DNA from: Sebastes aleutianus
Lineage: Eukaryota > Chordata > Actinopteri > Perciformes > Sebastidae
Assembly (NCBI GenBank): GCA_916700875.1
Contig: CAKAKS010000282.1
Span: 147,001 to 211,000 of the forward strand
Length of the DNA stretch: 64,000 nucleotides
Reading direction: 5' to 3'
Of the stretch, positions 34,255 through 45,234 are shown in pieces (within the stretch, counting starts at the first letter, position 1; every line of letters begins with the position of its first letter). The notes below the pieces were generated by a model. The model had not been told where the DNA came from. It saw only the letters and a list, made by a program, of their open reading frames with translations, and did no database searches. Both the position numbers and the translations under genes were made by a program.

Positions 34255-35110
34255 CAGATCAAATTGTTTTTATTGTTAAATTGTTATTAATGGTAAATTG
34301 TTTGATTGTTAAATTGTTTTAATTGTTAAATTGTTATTAATGGTAAATTGTTTGATTGTTAAATTGTTATTAATGTTAAATTGTTTGATTGTTAAATTGT
34401 TATTAATGGTAAATTGTTTGATTGTTAAATTGTTTTGATTGTTAAATTGTTATTAATGGAAAATTGTATGATTGTTAAATTGTTTTGATTGTTAATTTTT
34501 ATTAATGGTAAATTGTTTGATTGTTAAATTGTTTTTAATGGTAAATTGTTTGATTGTTAAATTGTTTTGATTGTTAAATTTGTATTAATGGTAAATTGTT
34601 TGATTGTTAAATTGTTGTTAATGGTGAATTAGTTGATTGTTAAATTCTTTTGATTGTTAAATTTGTATTAATGGTAAATTGTTTGATAGTTAAATTGGTT
34701 TGATTTTTAAATTGTTATTAATGTTAACTTGTTTAATTGTTAAATTGTTTTGATTGTTAAATTGTTATTAATGGTAAATTGTTTTGATGTTGAATTATTA
34801 TTAATGGTAAACTGTTTGATTGTAAAATTGTTTTGATTGTTAAATTGTTATTAATGGTAAATTGTATGATAGTTAAATTGTTTTGATTGTTAATTGTTAT
34901 TAATGGTAAATTGTTTGATTGTTAAATTGTTGTTAATGGTGAATTAGTTGATTGTTAAATTGTTTTGATTGTTAAATTGTTATTAATGGTAAATTGTTTA
35001 ATTGTTAAATTGTTTTGATTGTTAAATTATTATTAATGGTAAATTGTTTGATTGTTAAATTGTTTTGATTGTTGAATTGTTATAAGTAGTACATTGTTTG
35101 ATTGTTAATG
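34255..35110 (+). repeat. ttgattgttaaattgtt minisatellite, copy A (long)
   Basis: Alternating words attgttattaatggtaaat, tgtttgattgttaaattg and ttttgattgttaaa. About 860 bases here against about 335 in copy B (41160-41495). Confidence 0.92.
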
Positions 35111-35179
35111 TTTAATTCATAAACTTAGTTCATGTTTAATTGTTAAACTTAGTTAATAGTTATTTTACTGTAACATTAC

Positions 35180-35610
35180 ATAGCTAGATGGTATAGATGC
35201 TTAACAAAGTATTTATTAACCATTTAACAATATATTATAATCATCATTTGCAACTTTAAAACATACATCCAAATAATGTTTATAGATGGTTTACAACCCA
35301 ATTATTAACCATTAACAAAGTGTTAGAAATATCTATCCATGTAATATTTATAGATTTTTGACAAACAATTTCTTTAAGGTTACAAATAATATCTTAATCA
35401 TTAACAGATACTTATATATATAGTTTATAAAATGTATAATATGCACAACAATAAACTGTTAAAATAACAAATTATGGCTTTACCAATAATTAGTTAACAT
35501 TATAAAGTATAATTGTGTTGTTTAACAGTAAAATAACTACTGATTAAGTTTAATTAACTATAAATTTATCATTTATAAATGATGGTCGTTATAAAGTGTT
35601 ACCATTTATT
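35180..35610 (+). repeat. dispersed attaaccattaac element
   Basis: Same family as 17460-18060: attaaccatttaacaatat, aatgtttatagatggttta and aagtgttacc at the end. Confidence 0.6.
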
Positions 35611-35804
35611 ACACAAATCTGACATCAGAGAAGATCTTTGTACAGCATGACGTAAAGTCTTACATTTCAGTACCTAGATTCTGCACAATGTGAAGGACTC
35701 TGAGGCCTCTCAAATTACCAAATCATAACAATGCACAAATCATACATTCCTTCATACCTAATACACCTCTACCATAACATCATTGGATTATTTCCATTTA
35801 TATG

Positions 35805-35885
35805 GACAGCTGACAAAATTCGAATGACGTGAAAACATAGCTTGCTGTGTATTCAAATCAAATAGAGCCTTCAACTGTTTTTCAT
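35805..35885 (-). promoter_or_regulatory. conserved receptor-upstream block, copy 5
   Basis: On minus: tatttgatttgaatacacag, then cattcgaattttgtcagctg. Orientation matches the minus-strand receptor 5, whose first exon is about 1.7 kb downstream. The spacing of the two words matches the plus-strand copies. Confidence 0.5.
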
Positions 35886-36230
35886 GGTTGTTGTTTTATC
35901 ACATCTTTTTCGAACAACTCTTTGATTCCTGTATGTACAGTATATTTGCCATAAACCTGTAATCATCTACTATACTTCTATATCATACACAGTGTAATAT
36001 ATATGCATGTACAGCATTTTGAATGAAATCCACATAACATAACAGATTTGATGTTTTTTTTGTTTTTTTTACAGCAAACCCAAGATACACAGCAACTTCC
36101 ATTAATTAATTAAATAGGAAACATGTTTAGTTACCAGAAGGACATAATAAAAACACACCAGATTTTTCTCAGGACTAGCTGGAGACCAAACAAGAAGGCG
36201 TTTAAGTTAAGGTCCTTGAAAGGCCGGTGA

Positions 36231-36727
36231 ATGACCAAATCAAGGAATACGTGTGCTTGTCAGTCTGGTTTTAGGAAGCAGCACAATACAGCAAATGCTG
36301 CCATGAAAGTAATAAATTATGTTGTGAAAGTCTTGGATGCCATGAACTATTGTACTGCCCTTTTTCTTGATTTGTCTAAGACATTTGATACCATTTACCA
36401 AGGCATCTTATGTCAGAGATTATCAGATATAGACCAAACTCCAATTGTTCATCCTTTTCACAATTTATGTAAATAGTGTGGGTCAAAATATTAATGCACC
36501 TTTATGCTGATGATACCATAGTATATTATTGTGCAAGCACTGATGACCTGGTATTTGAATATCTGCACTATGCATTTGTCACTATTCAGTCACACCTGTT
36601 CCACCTCAGACTAATGTTAAATGCAAAACCAAGGCCATGTTCTTTTCTAATAAAAACAGAAGGTGCCAGCTGTTCTACCAAGCGGTATGTAGGCTGTATT
36701 ACTATATCTAGCAAAAGTCACATTTAA
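36231..36727 (+). mobile_element. non-LTR retrotransposon RT fragment, copy A
   Basis: The first frame (36231-36476) has SGFRKQHNT and LFLDLSKTFDT; after a stop the next frame (36476-36727) has LYADDTIVYY, the catalytic YADD box of reverse transcriptase, then FHLRLMLNAKP. This fits a CR1/L2/Rex-like LINE. It is a dead, internally deleted fragment with no endonuclease and no full RT. Confidence 0.8.
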
Positions 36728-36789
36728 AAAGACTACCAATTGAGAGGCCTGCTGAGCAGCTCTTAAACAAAATACTTAGACTTTTCAAC

Positions 36790-37050
36790 CAATATCTATG
36801 TATTGTCTACATATTAACAGATGTATGTATGCATTCACAGATTTGTCTATACATTTGCAAATCTCAATACACTTGAAAATCTGAATACAGATTTGAAGAC
36901 ACACAGATTCTGAATACACATTTGCAGATTCCTGTGCACATTCACAAATCTCAGTACGCATTTAGAGATTCTTTTACACATTTACAAATCTGATTACGCA
37001 CATATGGATTGAGACACAGTTACACAACTCTCCACACACATTTGCAAATG
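36790..37050 (+). repeat. degenerate catttgcaaatct repeat
   Basis: Imperfect units around acatttgcaaatctcaatac and cacatttgcagattc. Repeated at 43110-43390. Possibly the tail of the adjoining LINE fragment. Confidence 0.65.
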
Positions 37051-37126
37051 GTTTTGCTACAATAATGGCCCCATATGTTTGTTTCTGAAGTGAATTATTT
37101 CAAATCAAATCTAATCCTTATTCTCA

Positions 37127-37450
37127 TTAGGTGCTGTTCTTACAGAACGCTAATCTTCCTGTTCTATGTAGGAACAGCAAAGGTAACACCAGACTGCTGG
37201 GGAGTTTAAGCCAGATTTCAACTGCCGTCATCACACACTCACTTTCCCCCAACTCATGAACAAAACTCCAAACCAGACTTACAAAACACCTCAACAACAG
37301 TGCTCCCAGTATGGTCATGATGGTGTTGAAAGCCCTCCGCTTTTATTGGTCAACCCTTTGCCTGTCCCCTCCCTGTTCCCCTGGCCCAGGACGAATCAGA
37401 ACGCAAAGAACAGAAAGGCTGCAGAAGGCGACGACAATCAAGGAGAGACC
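37127..37450 (-). pseudogene. truncated receptor pseudogene (C-terminal third)
   Basis: On minus, 37450-37127 matches receptor 7 from TM5 to the stop at about 97% by eye. It starts abruptly where minisatellite sequence (gctctctaaaatatcag) replaces the N-terminal two thirds. It also has an in-frame TAA at 37343-37345 where receptor 7 has TCA (VDQ-Ser-K). The rest (TM6-TM7, LPSSLVLPLLFLHRTGR) is open. This is the breakpoint remnant of the tandem duplication. Confidence 0.9.
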
Positions 37451-37940
37451 TGGCTCTCTAAAATATCAGTAAGTTAGAATCTATGGCCCCGACCATGACT
37501 CTAAAATATCAGTAGAATCTATGGCCCCGACCACGGCTCTGAAATATCAGTAAGTTAGAATCTATGGCCCCGACCACGGCTCTGAAAAATCAGTAAGTTA
37601 GAATCTACGGCCCCGACCATTGCTCTGAAATATCAGTAAGTTAGAATCTACGGCCCCGGCCATGGCTCTGAAATATCAGTAAGTTCAAATCTATTGCCCC
37701 GACCACGGCTCTGAAATATCAGTAAGTTAGAATGTATGGCCCCGACCACGACTCTGAAATATCAGTAAGTCAGAATCTGGCCCCGACCACAGCTCTGAAA
37801 TATCAGTAAGTTAGAATCTATGGCCCCGACCATGACTCTGAAATATCAGTAGAATCTATGGCCCCCACCACGGCTCTGAAATATCAGTAAGTTAGAATCT
37901 ATGGCCCCGACCACGGCTCTGAAATATCAGTAAGTTAGAA
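37450..37940 (+). repeat. 43-bp minisatellite, about 11 copies, at duplication junction
   Basis: Same unit as 30790-31055, expanded, joining the receptor fragment of copy A to the left end of copy B. Several units have lost the taagttag segment. Confidence 0.92.
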
Positions 37941-38696
37941 TTTATGTGGAAATGACTGTACTGTAATTGTGTTTTTCTTGGTGTGCAGAAGAATGTTTAA
38001 ATAAAACCATTCAAACGTCATTTCATCGTTGTTTGATGATTAATCAGTGAAGGAAAAGTAACATAACAGATTTGATGTGTTTATTTTTTAATTTTTTATT
38101 TTTTTTACAGGAAATCCAAGATATACAGCTAATAATTAAAGAGAAAACAACATGTTAGGACACAACAAAAACACACAATTTGATTATGCCATGGGATGAT
38201 CATGGCTTATCCACAATTAGCCAGAAAGCTAATGTTTTGCTAGCAAGATTCAAAGACAATAACATTGTGTAGGGTTGACAAATAGTAAATATAATGTGAA
38301 TAGCTAGCTAACCAGTGATGTCATTGTACCCAAATCCATATCTTAACATAACGCTAGCATAAAGCTCAGTCTTGTAAATAAGCTGTTCAGGTTTTTTTGT
38401 AGCCAGCACATTAATTTAGAACAGAACAGAGTACTCACCCAAACCATGGTATAAAATCTACTAAATATTAAGGCTTCACTAATAAATTGAATATTAAGGA
38501 TGATTAAAATGATTGTGAAAGGATTGTCACCCAACTCTGCAGCTCTGCAGAAAGAAAGTCGAACATCTAGCAGCTAAAGACACAGATATCTTTTCTAAGG
38601 AGCAGGTGGAGACCAAACCACCGGATGTTTGAATAGGCAATTGTTTGCTCATACCTGAAGCGATTTTATTCAAATCAAATCTAATCCTTATCCTCA

Positions 38697-39572
38697 TTAG
38701 GTGTTGTTCTTACAACACGCTAATCGTCCTGCTCTGTGTACGAACAGCAGAGGTAACACCAGACTGCTGGGGATACTAAACCAGGCGATAGCCATCTCTG
38801 TCACACAATCACGAGTTCTCGTTATCACATGAAAAACATACCAAAGCAGATTCCCAAAACACCTCAACAACAGTGCTCCCTGTATGGCCATGATGGTGTA
38901 GAAAGCCCTCCGCTTTGATTGGTCAACCCTGTCCCCTCCCTGTTCCCCTGGCCCTGGACGAATCAGAACGCGGAGAACAGAAAAGCTGCACAAGGTTACG
39001 ACGATGAAAGAGAGAATGAAGGCGCATAAGTCCAAGTAAAAGGAGACAAGTGAAGTCTCCAGAGCTGCCACTCCAACGCAAAGCAGCCAAGCGCCCCCAA
39101 TGATGATATTTCTGATTCTGATCCCTCTCTCTCTTCTCAGACTCAGGTAGGTGATGGGATGAATGACAGCCAGGTAGCGGTCCACACAGGTCAGGATGTG
39201 AAAGGACGTCTGTCCATACCAGGTGAAGGACCAAAGAAAGTATCCAGCATATAGTAGACTGACATGAACCCAGTGGTACAGGCCACAAATAAAGGAGGTG
39301 ACCCCTAGGACACCAATCAGCTCCACGGCGACCATGTGGTAGGTGAAGCTGTCTGAGTGACTCGTCATTGCTGCCGCGGAGGTGGAGCGCTGCTGCCGCC
39401 GTCGTTGGAGACCCAGGTAGAGGACGAAGATGCAGAGAGGCAGGAGGAGGAGGGTGGTTGTGATGCTGTATGCGTTAAAAATAAAGGAGCTTGGTTTGGT
39501 GACGAAGCAATGCATGTCCTCAGGGATGATAAGGTGCAGAAAGGAATCATTGGAGAAGGTGTTTACGGCCAT
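38697..39572 (-). CDS. receptor 6: divergent rhodopsin-like 7TM receptor
   Basis: 291 residues on minus. The ATG at 39572 is 2 nt after acceptor tctcttacag; eight further in-frame codons upstream are intronic. One sequon (N8) and Cys22 in the N-terminus. A canonical DRY at 131-133 (CVDRYLAVIHPITYLSL) replaces the ERY of receptor 5. ICL2 and ICL3 are identical to receptor 5 (RRERGIRIRN, LIRPGPGEQGGDRVDQSK). Differences cluster in TM2/ECL1 (ICGLYHWVH), TM3 (WSFTWYGQT), TM4-ECL2 and the EL3/TM7 start (CVTEMAIAW). Several of these states (WYGQT, VDR, HPI, SSLVLP) equal receptor 7, consistent with gene conversion or retained ancestry. Confidence 0.87.
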   Translation of the reverse strand: MAVNTFSNDSFLHLIIPEDMHCFVTKPSSFIFNAYSITTTLLLLPLCIFVLYLGLQRRRQQRSTSAAAMTSHSDSFTYHMVAVELIGVLGVTSFICGLYHWVHVSLLYAGYFLWSFTWYGQTSFHILTCVDRYLAVIHPITYLSLRRERGIRIRNIIIGGAWLLCVGVAALETSLVSFYLDLCAFILSFIVVTLCSFSVLRVLIRPGPGEQGGDRVDQSKRRAFYTIMAIQGALLLRCFGNLLWYVFHVITRTRDCVTEMAIAWFSIPSSLVLPLLFVHRAGRLACCKNNT

Positions 39573-39944
39573 ATCTGTAAGAGAAAAAGACAGCAAATAT
39601 ATAAATATAATTTATTGTCTATCAATCATAGAAGAGGGATCCCTCCTGTGCTGCTCTTCCTGCCACTTAAAGTTTATACAAAATTTTATATGTGCATTTT
39701 TGCGCCACGCCTCATAAGAACATAAGAACGTAAAACTATGTAGGGAGCATCTGGATGAGCCGACGTGCGGCATGAGGGAGGGAAGGGGAGAACGAGAGTG
39801 ATGTAATTTATCTACACAATGTTCACGTCCTTTTTGTAAACTAATTAGTGAACTGTTTGTCATAACTGTTTTTAATTTGTGGACAAATATAATTAATGAA
39901 ACATACACACAATTTTTACATAATAATAACACAATATTTAAAAG

Positions 39945-40375
39945 TAGGGCTGTCAAAGTTAACGTGATAATAACGCATTAACACATTTGTTTTAAGGCCA
40001 CTGATTTCTTTAAGGCAACTTGAAATTTTTAGGTTGTAGCGGATTCAGTTTTGGAACTGGAGTGAAGATACTTGTATCATATGAAACTAGAAAACCTAAG
40101 AAATCCATTGATACCAACCATGTCATACTAGCTTGTCGGGAAGGAGGCTAAATAATGCACCTAACTTATGCAAAATTTTGACGAGGAAAAACTATCATGG
40201 CCATTGATTTCCAATAATAAATATATACGTACATTTGCATAAAGCAAGCATATTGGCCCACTCCCATGTTGAGTATCGAATACTTGACAAATCTCCCTTT
40301 CAGGTACATTTTGAACAAATAAAAAATGTCCAGTTAATTTGCTCAATTAAGTATTTTAATCGATTGACAGTTCCG
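39945..40375. mobile_element. hAT-like MITE, copy B
   Basis: Duplicate of 33044-33476, with the same tttaaaag target duplications at 39937-39944 and 40376-40383. It was present before the segmental duplication. Confidence 0.75.
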
Positions 40376-40930
40376 TTTAAAAGTTTTCTGAATCTGCTCT
40401 TTTAGGTCAAACATTTCCAGAAGAAGTAAATGTTGGCTGTGATATGTGTAAATAATAAAATGATTTAACAAGTATTGATAACGGTCAAAAATTATGTAAA
40501 ATTGCATAGTTTTGAGACAAAAATCTTCAAATTGTTTGGGTGGAAATTGCTCCTAAATCCTTAATGCTACCTTACTACAGGCTACAAATAACACAGGAAA
40601 GCACTTTAGCTATTAACACGATGGGTAAATAAATATACAAACACACCACCTTCATGTTCCAGTTGGAATATTATTGGAGTATTATAGGCCTACTAAAGAT
40701 GCATAGCCCAAGTATAATAATATAGCAATACAACCACAGCTGATAATGACTGACACAGTATAACATGCTTAAAGAAAATATGAATAAATAAGAATAAGTC
40801 GCAAGAGATTGCTGATACTAGCCGATACACCAACATAATAAGAGAGTACTGGCACTTGTATTTGTCCTCTTCAAGCACTGAATGTTGATTAAAGAAGATG
40901 ATGATATTAAAAAGTAATAAGAAGACCAAC

Positions 40931-41010
40931 CTTATCAGTATCAGTTTCTGATCTTCCTCCGTCTGTGGACTTGTGTGTCTGAGTATCTGATCCAAATATA
41001 TTACTGGCTG
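40931..41010 (-). promoter_or_regulatory. receptor 6 noncoding first exon
   Basis: Nearly identical to 34032-34110; donor gataag|gttggt at 40931/40930. The upstream TATA-like taatatattt is preserved. Confidence 0.65.
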
Positions 41011-41159
41011 TATATCGCAGCCCCACTCCACCTCCTCCTCTCTCTTTGACTCAAAATTCAAATATTTTATTTGAATAACAAAACAAATGGCAAAGACAAA
41101 CTGACATGAATAATGAAATGAATAACCTATTTATAGATACACAATTGCAGTGACAGATC

Positions 41160-41495
41160 AAATTGTTTTTATTGTTAAATTTTTATTAATGGTAAATTGT
41201 TTGATTGTTAAATTGTTTTAAATGGTAAATTGTTTAATTGTTAAATTGTTCTGATTGTTAAATTGTTATTAATGGTGAATTGTTTGATTGTTAAATTGTT
41301 TTGATTGTTAAATTGTTATTAATGGTGAATTGTTTGATTGTTAAAATGGTTTGATTGTTAAATTGTTATTAATGGTAAATTGTTTGATTGTTAAATTGTT
41401 TTGAGTGATAAATTGTTATTAATGGTAAGTTGTTTGATTGTTAAATTGTTTTGATTGTTAAATTGTTATAAATAGTAAATTGTTTGATTGTTAAT
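41160..41495 (+). repeat. ttgattgttaaattgtt minisatellite, copy B (short)
   Basis: Same units as 34255-35110 but about 40% of the length. Confidence 0.92.
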
Positions 41496-41559
41496 GTTTA
41501 ATTCATAAACTTAGTTCATGTTTAATTGTTAAACTTAGTTAATAGCTATTTTACTGTAA

Positions 41560-41910
41560 CATTACATAGCTAGATGGTATAGATGCTTAACAATATATTT
41601 ATTAACCATTTAACAATATATTATAATCATCAGTTGCAACTTTATAATAGCATCCAAATAATGTTTATAGATGGTTTACAAACCAATTATTAACCTTTAA
41701 CAAAGTGTTACAAATATCTATCTATGTAATATTTATAGATTTTTGACAAACAATTTCTTTAAGGTTTACAAATAATATCTTAATGATTAACAGATACTTA
41801 TATATAGTATATAAAATGTTATAATATGCACAACAATAAATTGTAAAATAACATAAATTATGGCATTTATCAATTATAAATGATGGTTATTACAAAGTGT
41901 TACCATTTAT
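41560..41910 (+). repeat. dispersed attaaccattaac element, copy B
   Basis: Duplicate of 35180-35610 with a small internal deletion near 41860. Confidence 0.6.
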
Positions 41911-42114
41911 TACACAAATCTGACATCGGAGAAGATCTTTGTACAGCATGGACGTAAAGTCTTACATTTCAGTACCTAGATTCTGCACAGATTCTGTAAT
42001 GTGAAGGACTCTGAGGCCTCTCAAATGACCAAATCATAACAATGCACAAATCATACATTCCTTCATGCCTAATACACCTCTACCATGACATCAATAGATT
42101 ATTTCCATTTATAT

Positions 42115-42190
42115 GGACAGCTGACAAAATTTGAATGATGTGAAAACATAGCCTGTGTATTCAAATCAAATAGAGCCTTCAGCTGTTTTG
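42115..42190 (-). promoter_or_regulatory. conserved receptor-upstream block, copy 6
   Basis: On minus: tatttgatttgaatacacag and cattcaaattttgtcagctg. Duplicate of 35805-35885, about 1.2 kb upstream of receptor 6 exon 1. Confidence 0.5.
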
Positions 42191-42550
42191 CATGGTTGTT
42201 ATTTTGATCACATCTTTTTCAAACAACTCTTTGATTTCTGTATATACAGTATATGTGCCATAAACCTGTAATACCAAATCATCTACTATACTTCTATACC
42301 ATACAGGGTGTAATATATATGCATGTACAGCATTTTGAATAAAATCCACATAACATAACAGATTTTATGAAGTTTTTTTTGTTTTTATTTACAGCAAACC
42401 CAAGATACACAGCAACTTCCATTAATTAATTAAATAGGAAACATGTTTAGTTACCAGAAGGACATAACAAAAACACACCAGATTTTTCTCAGGACCAGCT
42501 GGAGACCAAACAAGAAGGCGTTTAAGTTAAGGTCCTTGAAAGGCCGGTGA

Positions 42551-43056
42551 ATGACCAAATCAAGGAATACGTGTGCTTGTCAGTCTGGTTTTAGGAAGCA
42601 GCACAATACAGCAATGGTTGCCATGAAAGTAATAAATGATGTTGTGAAAGTCTTGGATGCCATGAACTATTGTACTGCCCTTTTTCTTGATTTGTCCAAG
42701 GCATTTGATACCACTGACCAAGGCATCTTACGCCAGAGATTATCAGATATAGACCAAACTCCAATTGTTCATCCTTTTCACAATTTACGTAAATAATGTG
42801 GGTCAGAATATTAATGCACCTTTATGCTGATGATACCATAGTATATTATTGTGCAAGCACTGATGACCTGGTATTTGAACATCTGCAGTATGCATTTGTC
42901 ACCATTCAGTCACACCTGTTCCACCTCAGACTAATGTTAAATGCAAAACCAAGGCCATGTTCTTTTCTAATAAAAACAGAAGGTGCCAGCTGTTCTACCA
43001 AGCGGTTCCGGCGGTATGTAGGCTTTGTTACTATATCTAGCAAAAGACACATGTAA
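42551..43056 (+). mobile_element. non-LTR retrotransposon RT fragment, copy B
   Basis: Same fragment as 36231-36727 with LFLDLSKAFDT (the more typical form) and LYADDTIVYY. Still split by a stop at 42794 and not functional. Confidence 0.8.
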
Positions 43057-43109
43057 AAAGACTACCAATTGAGAGGCCTGCTGAGCAGCTCTTAAACAAA
43101 ATACGTAGA

Positions 43110-43390
43110 CTTTTCAACCAATATCTATGTATTGTCTACATATTAACAGATGTATGTATGCATTCACAGATTTGTCTATACATTTGCAAATCTCAATACA
43201 CTTGAAAATCTGAATACAGATTTGGAGACACACGGATTCTGAATACACATTTGCAGATTCCTGTGCACATTCACAAATCTCAGTACGCATTTAGAGATTC
43301 TTTTACACATTTACAAATCTGATTACGCACATATGGATTGAGACACAGTTACACAACTCTCCACACACATTTGCAAATGGTTTTGCTACA
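43110..43390 (+). repeat. degenerate catttgcaaatct repeat, copy B
   Basis: Duplicate of 36790-37050. Confidence 0.65.
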
Positions 43391-43455
43391 ATAATGGCCC
43401 CGTAAGTTTGTTTCTGAAGTGAATTCTTTCAAATCAAATCTAATCCTTATTCTCA

Positions 43456-44325
43456 TTAGGTGCTGTTCTTACAGAACGCTAATCTTCCTGCTCTGTGTAG
43501 GAACAGCAAAGGTAACACCAGACTGCTGGGGAGATTAAGCCACATTTCAACTGCCGTCATCACACACTCACTTTCCCCCAACTCATGAACAACACTCCAA
43601 ACCAGACTTACAAAACACCTCAACAACAGCGCTCCCAGTATGGTCATGATGGTGTTGAAAGCCCTCCGCTTTGATTGGTCAACCCTTTGCCTGTCCCCAC
43701 CCTGTTCCCCTGGCCCAGGACGAATCAGAACGCAAAGAACAGAAAGGCTGCAGAAGGCGACGACAATCAAGGAGAGACCTGAGATGCAGAAATCTGCGAT
43801 CATGCTGTCCAGAGCTGTTGCTCCAACGCAAAGCACCCAAGCGCACCCAATGCTGATATTTCTGATTCTGATCCCTCTCTCTCTTCTCAGACTCAGGTAG
43901 GTGATGGGATGAACGACAGCCAGGTAGCGGTCCACACAGGTCAGGATGTGAAAGATCGTCTGTCCATACCAGGTCAAAAACCAAAGAAAGTATCCAGCAT
44001 ATAGTAGACTGACATGAACCCAGATGTACAGGCCACAAAAGAAGGAGGTGTCCCCTAGGACACCAATCAGCTCCATGGCGACCATGTGGTAGGTGAAGAT
44101 GTCTGAGTGACTCGTCATTGCCGCTGCGGACGTGGAGCGCTGCTGCCGCCGTCGGTGGAGACCCAGGTAGAGGACGAAGATGCAGAGAGGGAGGAGGAGG
44201 AGGATGCTGAAGATGGTGAAAGCAATGAAGGAAAAGGAGATTGGTCTGGTGATGAGGCAATTCAGGACAGAAGGGAGGTCAGGGTGCAGAAGAGAGTCAT
44301 TGGAAGACGAGGAGTTTATTGCCAT
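43456..44325 (-). CDS. receptor 7: divergent rhodopsin-like 7TM receptor
   Basis: 289 residues on minus. The ATG at 44325 is 2 nt after acceptor tttcttccag; seven in-frame codons before it are intronic. Sequons at N4 and N9, Cys23 before TM1. A canonical DRY in CVDRYLAVVHPITYLSL. ICL2 is RRERGIRIRN; ICL3 is LIRPGPGEQGGDRQRVDQSK, two residues longer than in receptors 5 and 6. ECL2 is shorter (ALDSMIADFCISG). EL3 Cys in ESECVMTAV; TM7 LPSSLVLPLLFLHRAGR; a single tail Cys. It is the intact parent-type copy of the fragment at 37127-37450. The first exon is at 45235 and the intron about 0.9 kb. Confidence 0.87.
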   Translation of the reverse strand: MAINSSSSNDSLLHPDLPSVLNCLITRPISFSFIAFTIFSILLLLPLCIFVLYLGLHRRRQQRSTSAAAMTSHSDIFTYHMVAMELIGVLGDTSFFCGLYIWVHVSLLYAGYFLWFLTWYGQTIFHILTCVDRYLAVVHPITYLSLRRERGIRIRNISIGCAWVLCVGATALDSMIADFCISGLSLIVVAFCSLSVLCVLIRPGPGEQGGDRQRVDQSKRRAFNTIMTILGALLLRCFVSLVWSVVHELGESECVMTAVEMWLNLPSSLVLPLLFLHRAGRLAFCKNST

Positions 44326-44624
44326 ATCTGGAAGAAAAAAAGACAATAAAATGGAGAAAATATATAAATTATGTGTATTGCATGTCTATCAATCCCAGAA
44401 GAGCTAAAAAGAAAGTAAATATTCAAATGCATCAAGTGGACAGAAAAACAACTTGAAATGAATGCTAATGTATGCATCTGCTGAAGGTGTAAAGAGGAAA
44501 CAGTTTGCTAATGTGTTCACTATAACGACTTTATAAGGGTTGTGTCTAGAATGTAACCCACAAATCGCAAAAACTTGCAAAAACTCCTGCGAGACTCACT
44601 GCACGATGACCTATCCTATCCTTA

Positions 44625-44795
44625 ACCATTCAAGGTCAATGCCCAACCTCAACCGTTTGAGGTCAATGCCTAACCTTAACCATTCGAGATCAATGACCAA
44701 CCTCAACCATTAGAGGTAAATGCCTAACTTCAACCATTCGAGGTTGATTCCTAACCTCAAACAATCAAGGTCGATGCCTAACCTTAACCATTCAA
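44625..44795 (+). repeat. 37-bp minisatellite, about 5 copies
   Basis: Units of cttaaccattcaaggtcaat plus gcccaacctcaacc; degenerate. It lies in the 5' UTR intron of receptor 7. Confidence 0.85.
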
Positions 44796-44809
44796 GTCAG
44801 AGTCATAGT

Positions 44810-45065
44810 TCAAAATCGCTGGATCCTACATCTCCCAAAATGCAACTCAAACGAATCTTTCATTAGTTGTTACCTGCCTGTTGCTTCCAAAGTCCATGCC
44901 CCTACTTTATAACACATATTTTTGGTCAAAAATTTGTAGTCTGAAGCCTAACCTCCTCCAGAGCCACAGAAGACATTATAAAACTGTTTTCGCATGCAGG
45001 ATGAGTGGTTCCAACCATGACGAGTAAACTGACCTTCATGTGTAAAATCAGTGGAGTGCAACTTT
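44810..45065 (+). repeat. dispersed repeat shared with 5690-5870
   Basis: gatcctacatctcccaaaat, ccagagccacagaagacat, gacgagtaaactgacctt. See 5690-5870. Confidence 0.6.
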
Positions 45066-45234
45066 AAAAGTCCTGTAGAGAGTCTTTAAGTAAAACCAAT
45101 GCGTTTATAGAATACAGTATCAACTGTGCAAGTGTCCAAACGTAAGATAAACTTAGTTTTCTGTCCGTTTCAGTTATCCACACTAATGTGGATTTTGGTA
45201 GATGATGATATTAAAAAGTAATAAGAAGACCAAC

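Larger units (their letters stand above)
31060..37450 (-). repeat. recent tandem duplication, copy A (receptor 5)
   Basis: Collinear with 37925-43785: 3' flank, receptor 5, hAT element, first exon, tandem array, regulatory block, RT fragment and receptor C-terminus. The offset changes from 6,891 to about 6,320 because the internal ttgattgttaaa array is longer in this copy. Copy A ends abruptly inside a receptor coding region at 37450. Confidence 0.92.
37925..43785 (-). repeat. recent tandem duplication, copy B (receptor 6 plus receptor 7 end)
   Basis: Counterpart of 31060-37450. Unlike copy A it continues into an intact receptor 7. Sampled noncoding stretches differ by well under 2% (about two changes in 600 bases over 40080-40670). 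Confidence 0.92.

Noticed and set aside
36231..43056. Reverse-transcriptase frames as functional genes
   Set aside because: Fragmentary, stop-interrupted and lacking most RT blocks; annotated as dead LINE pieces.
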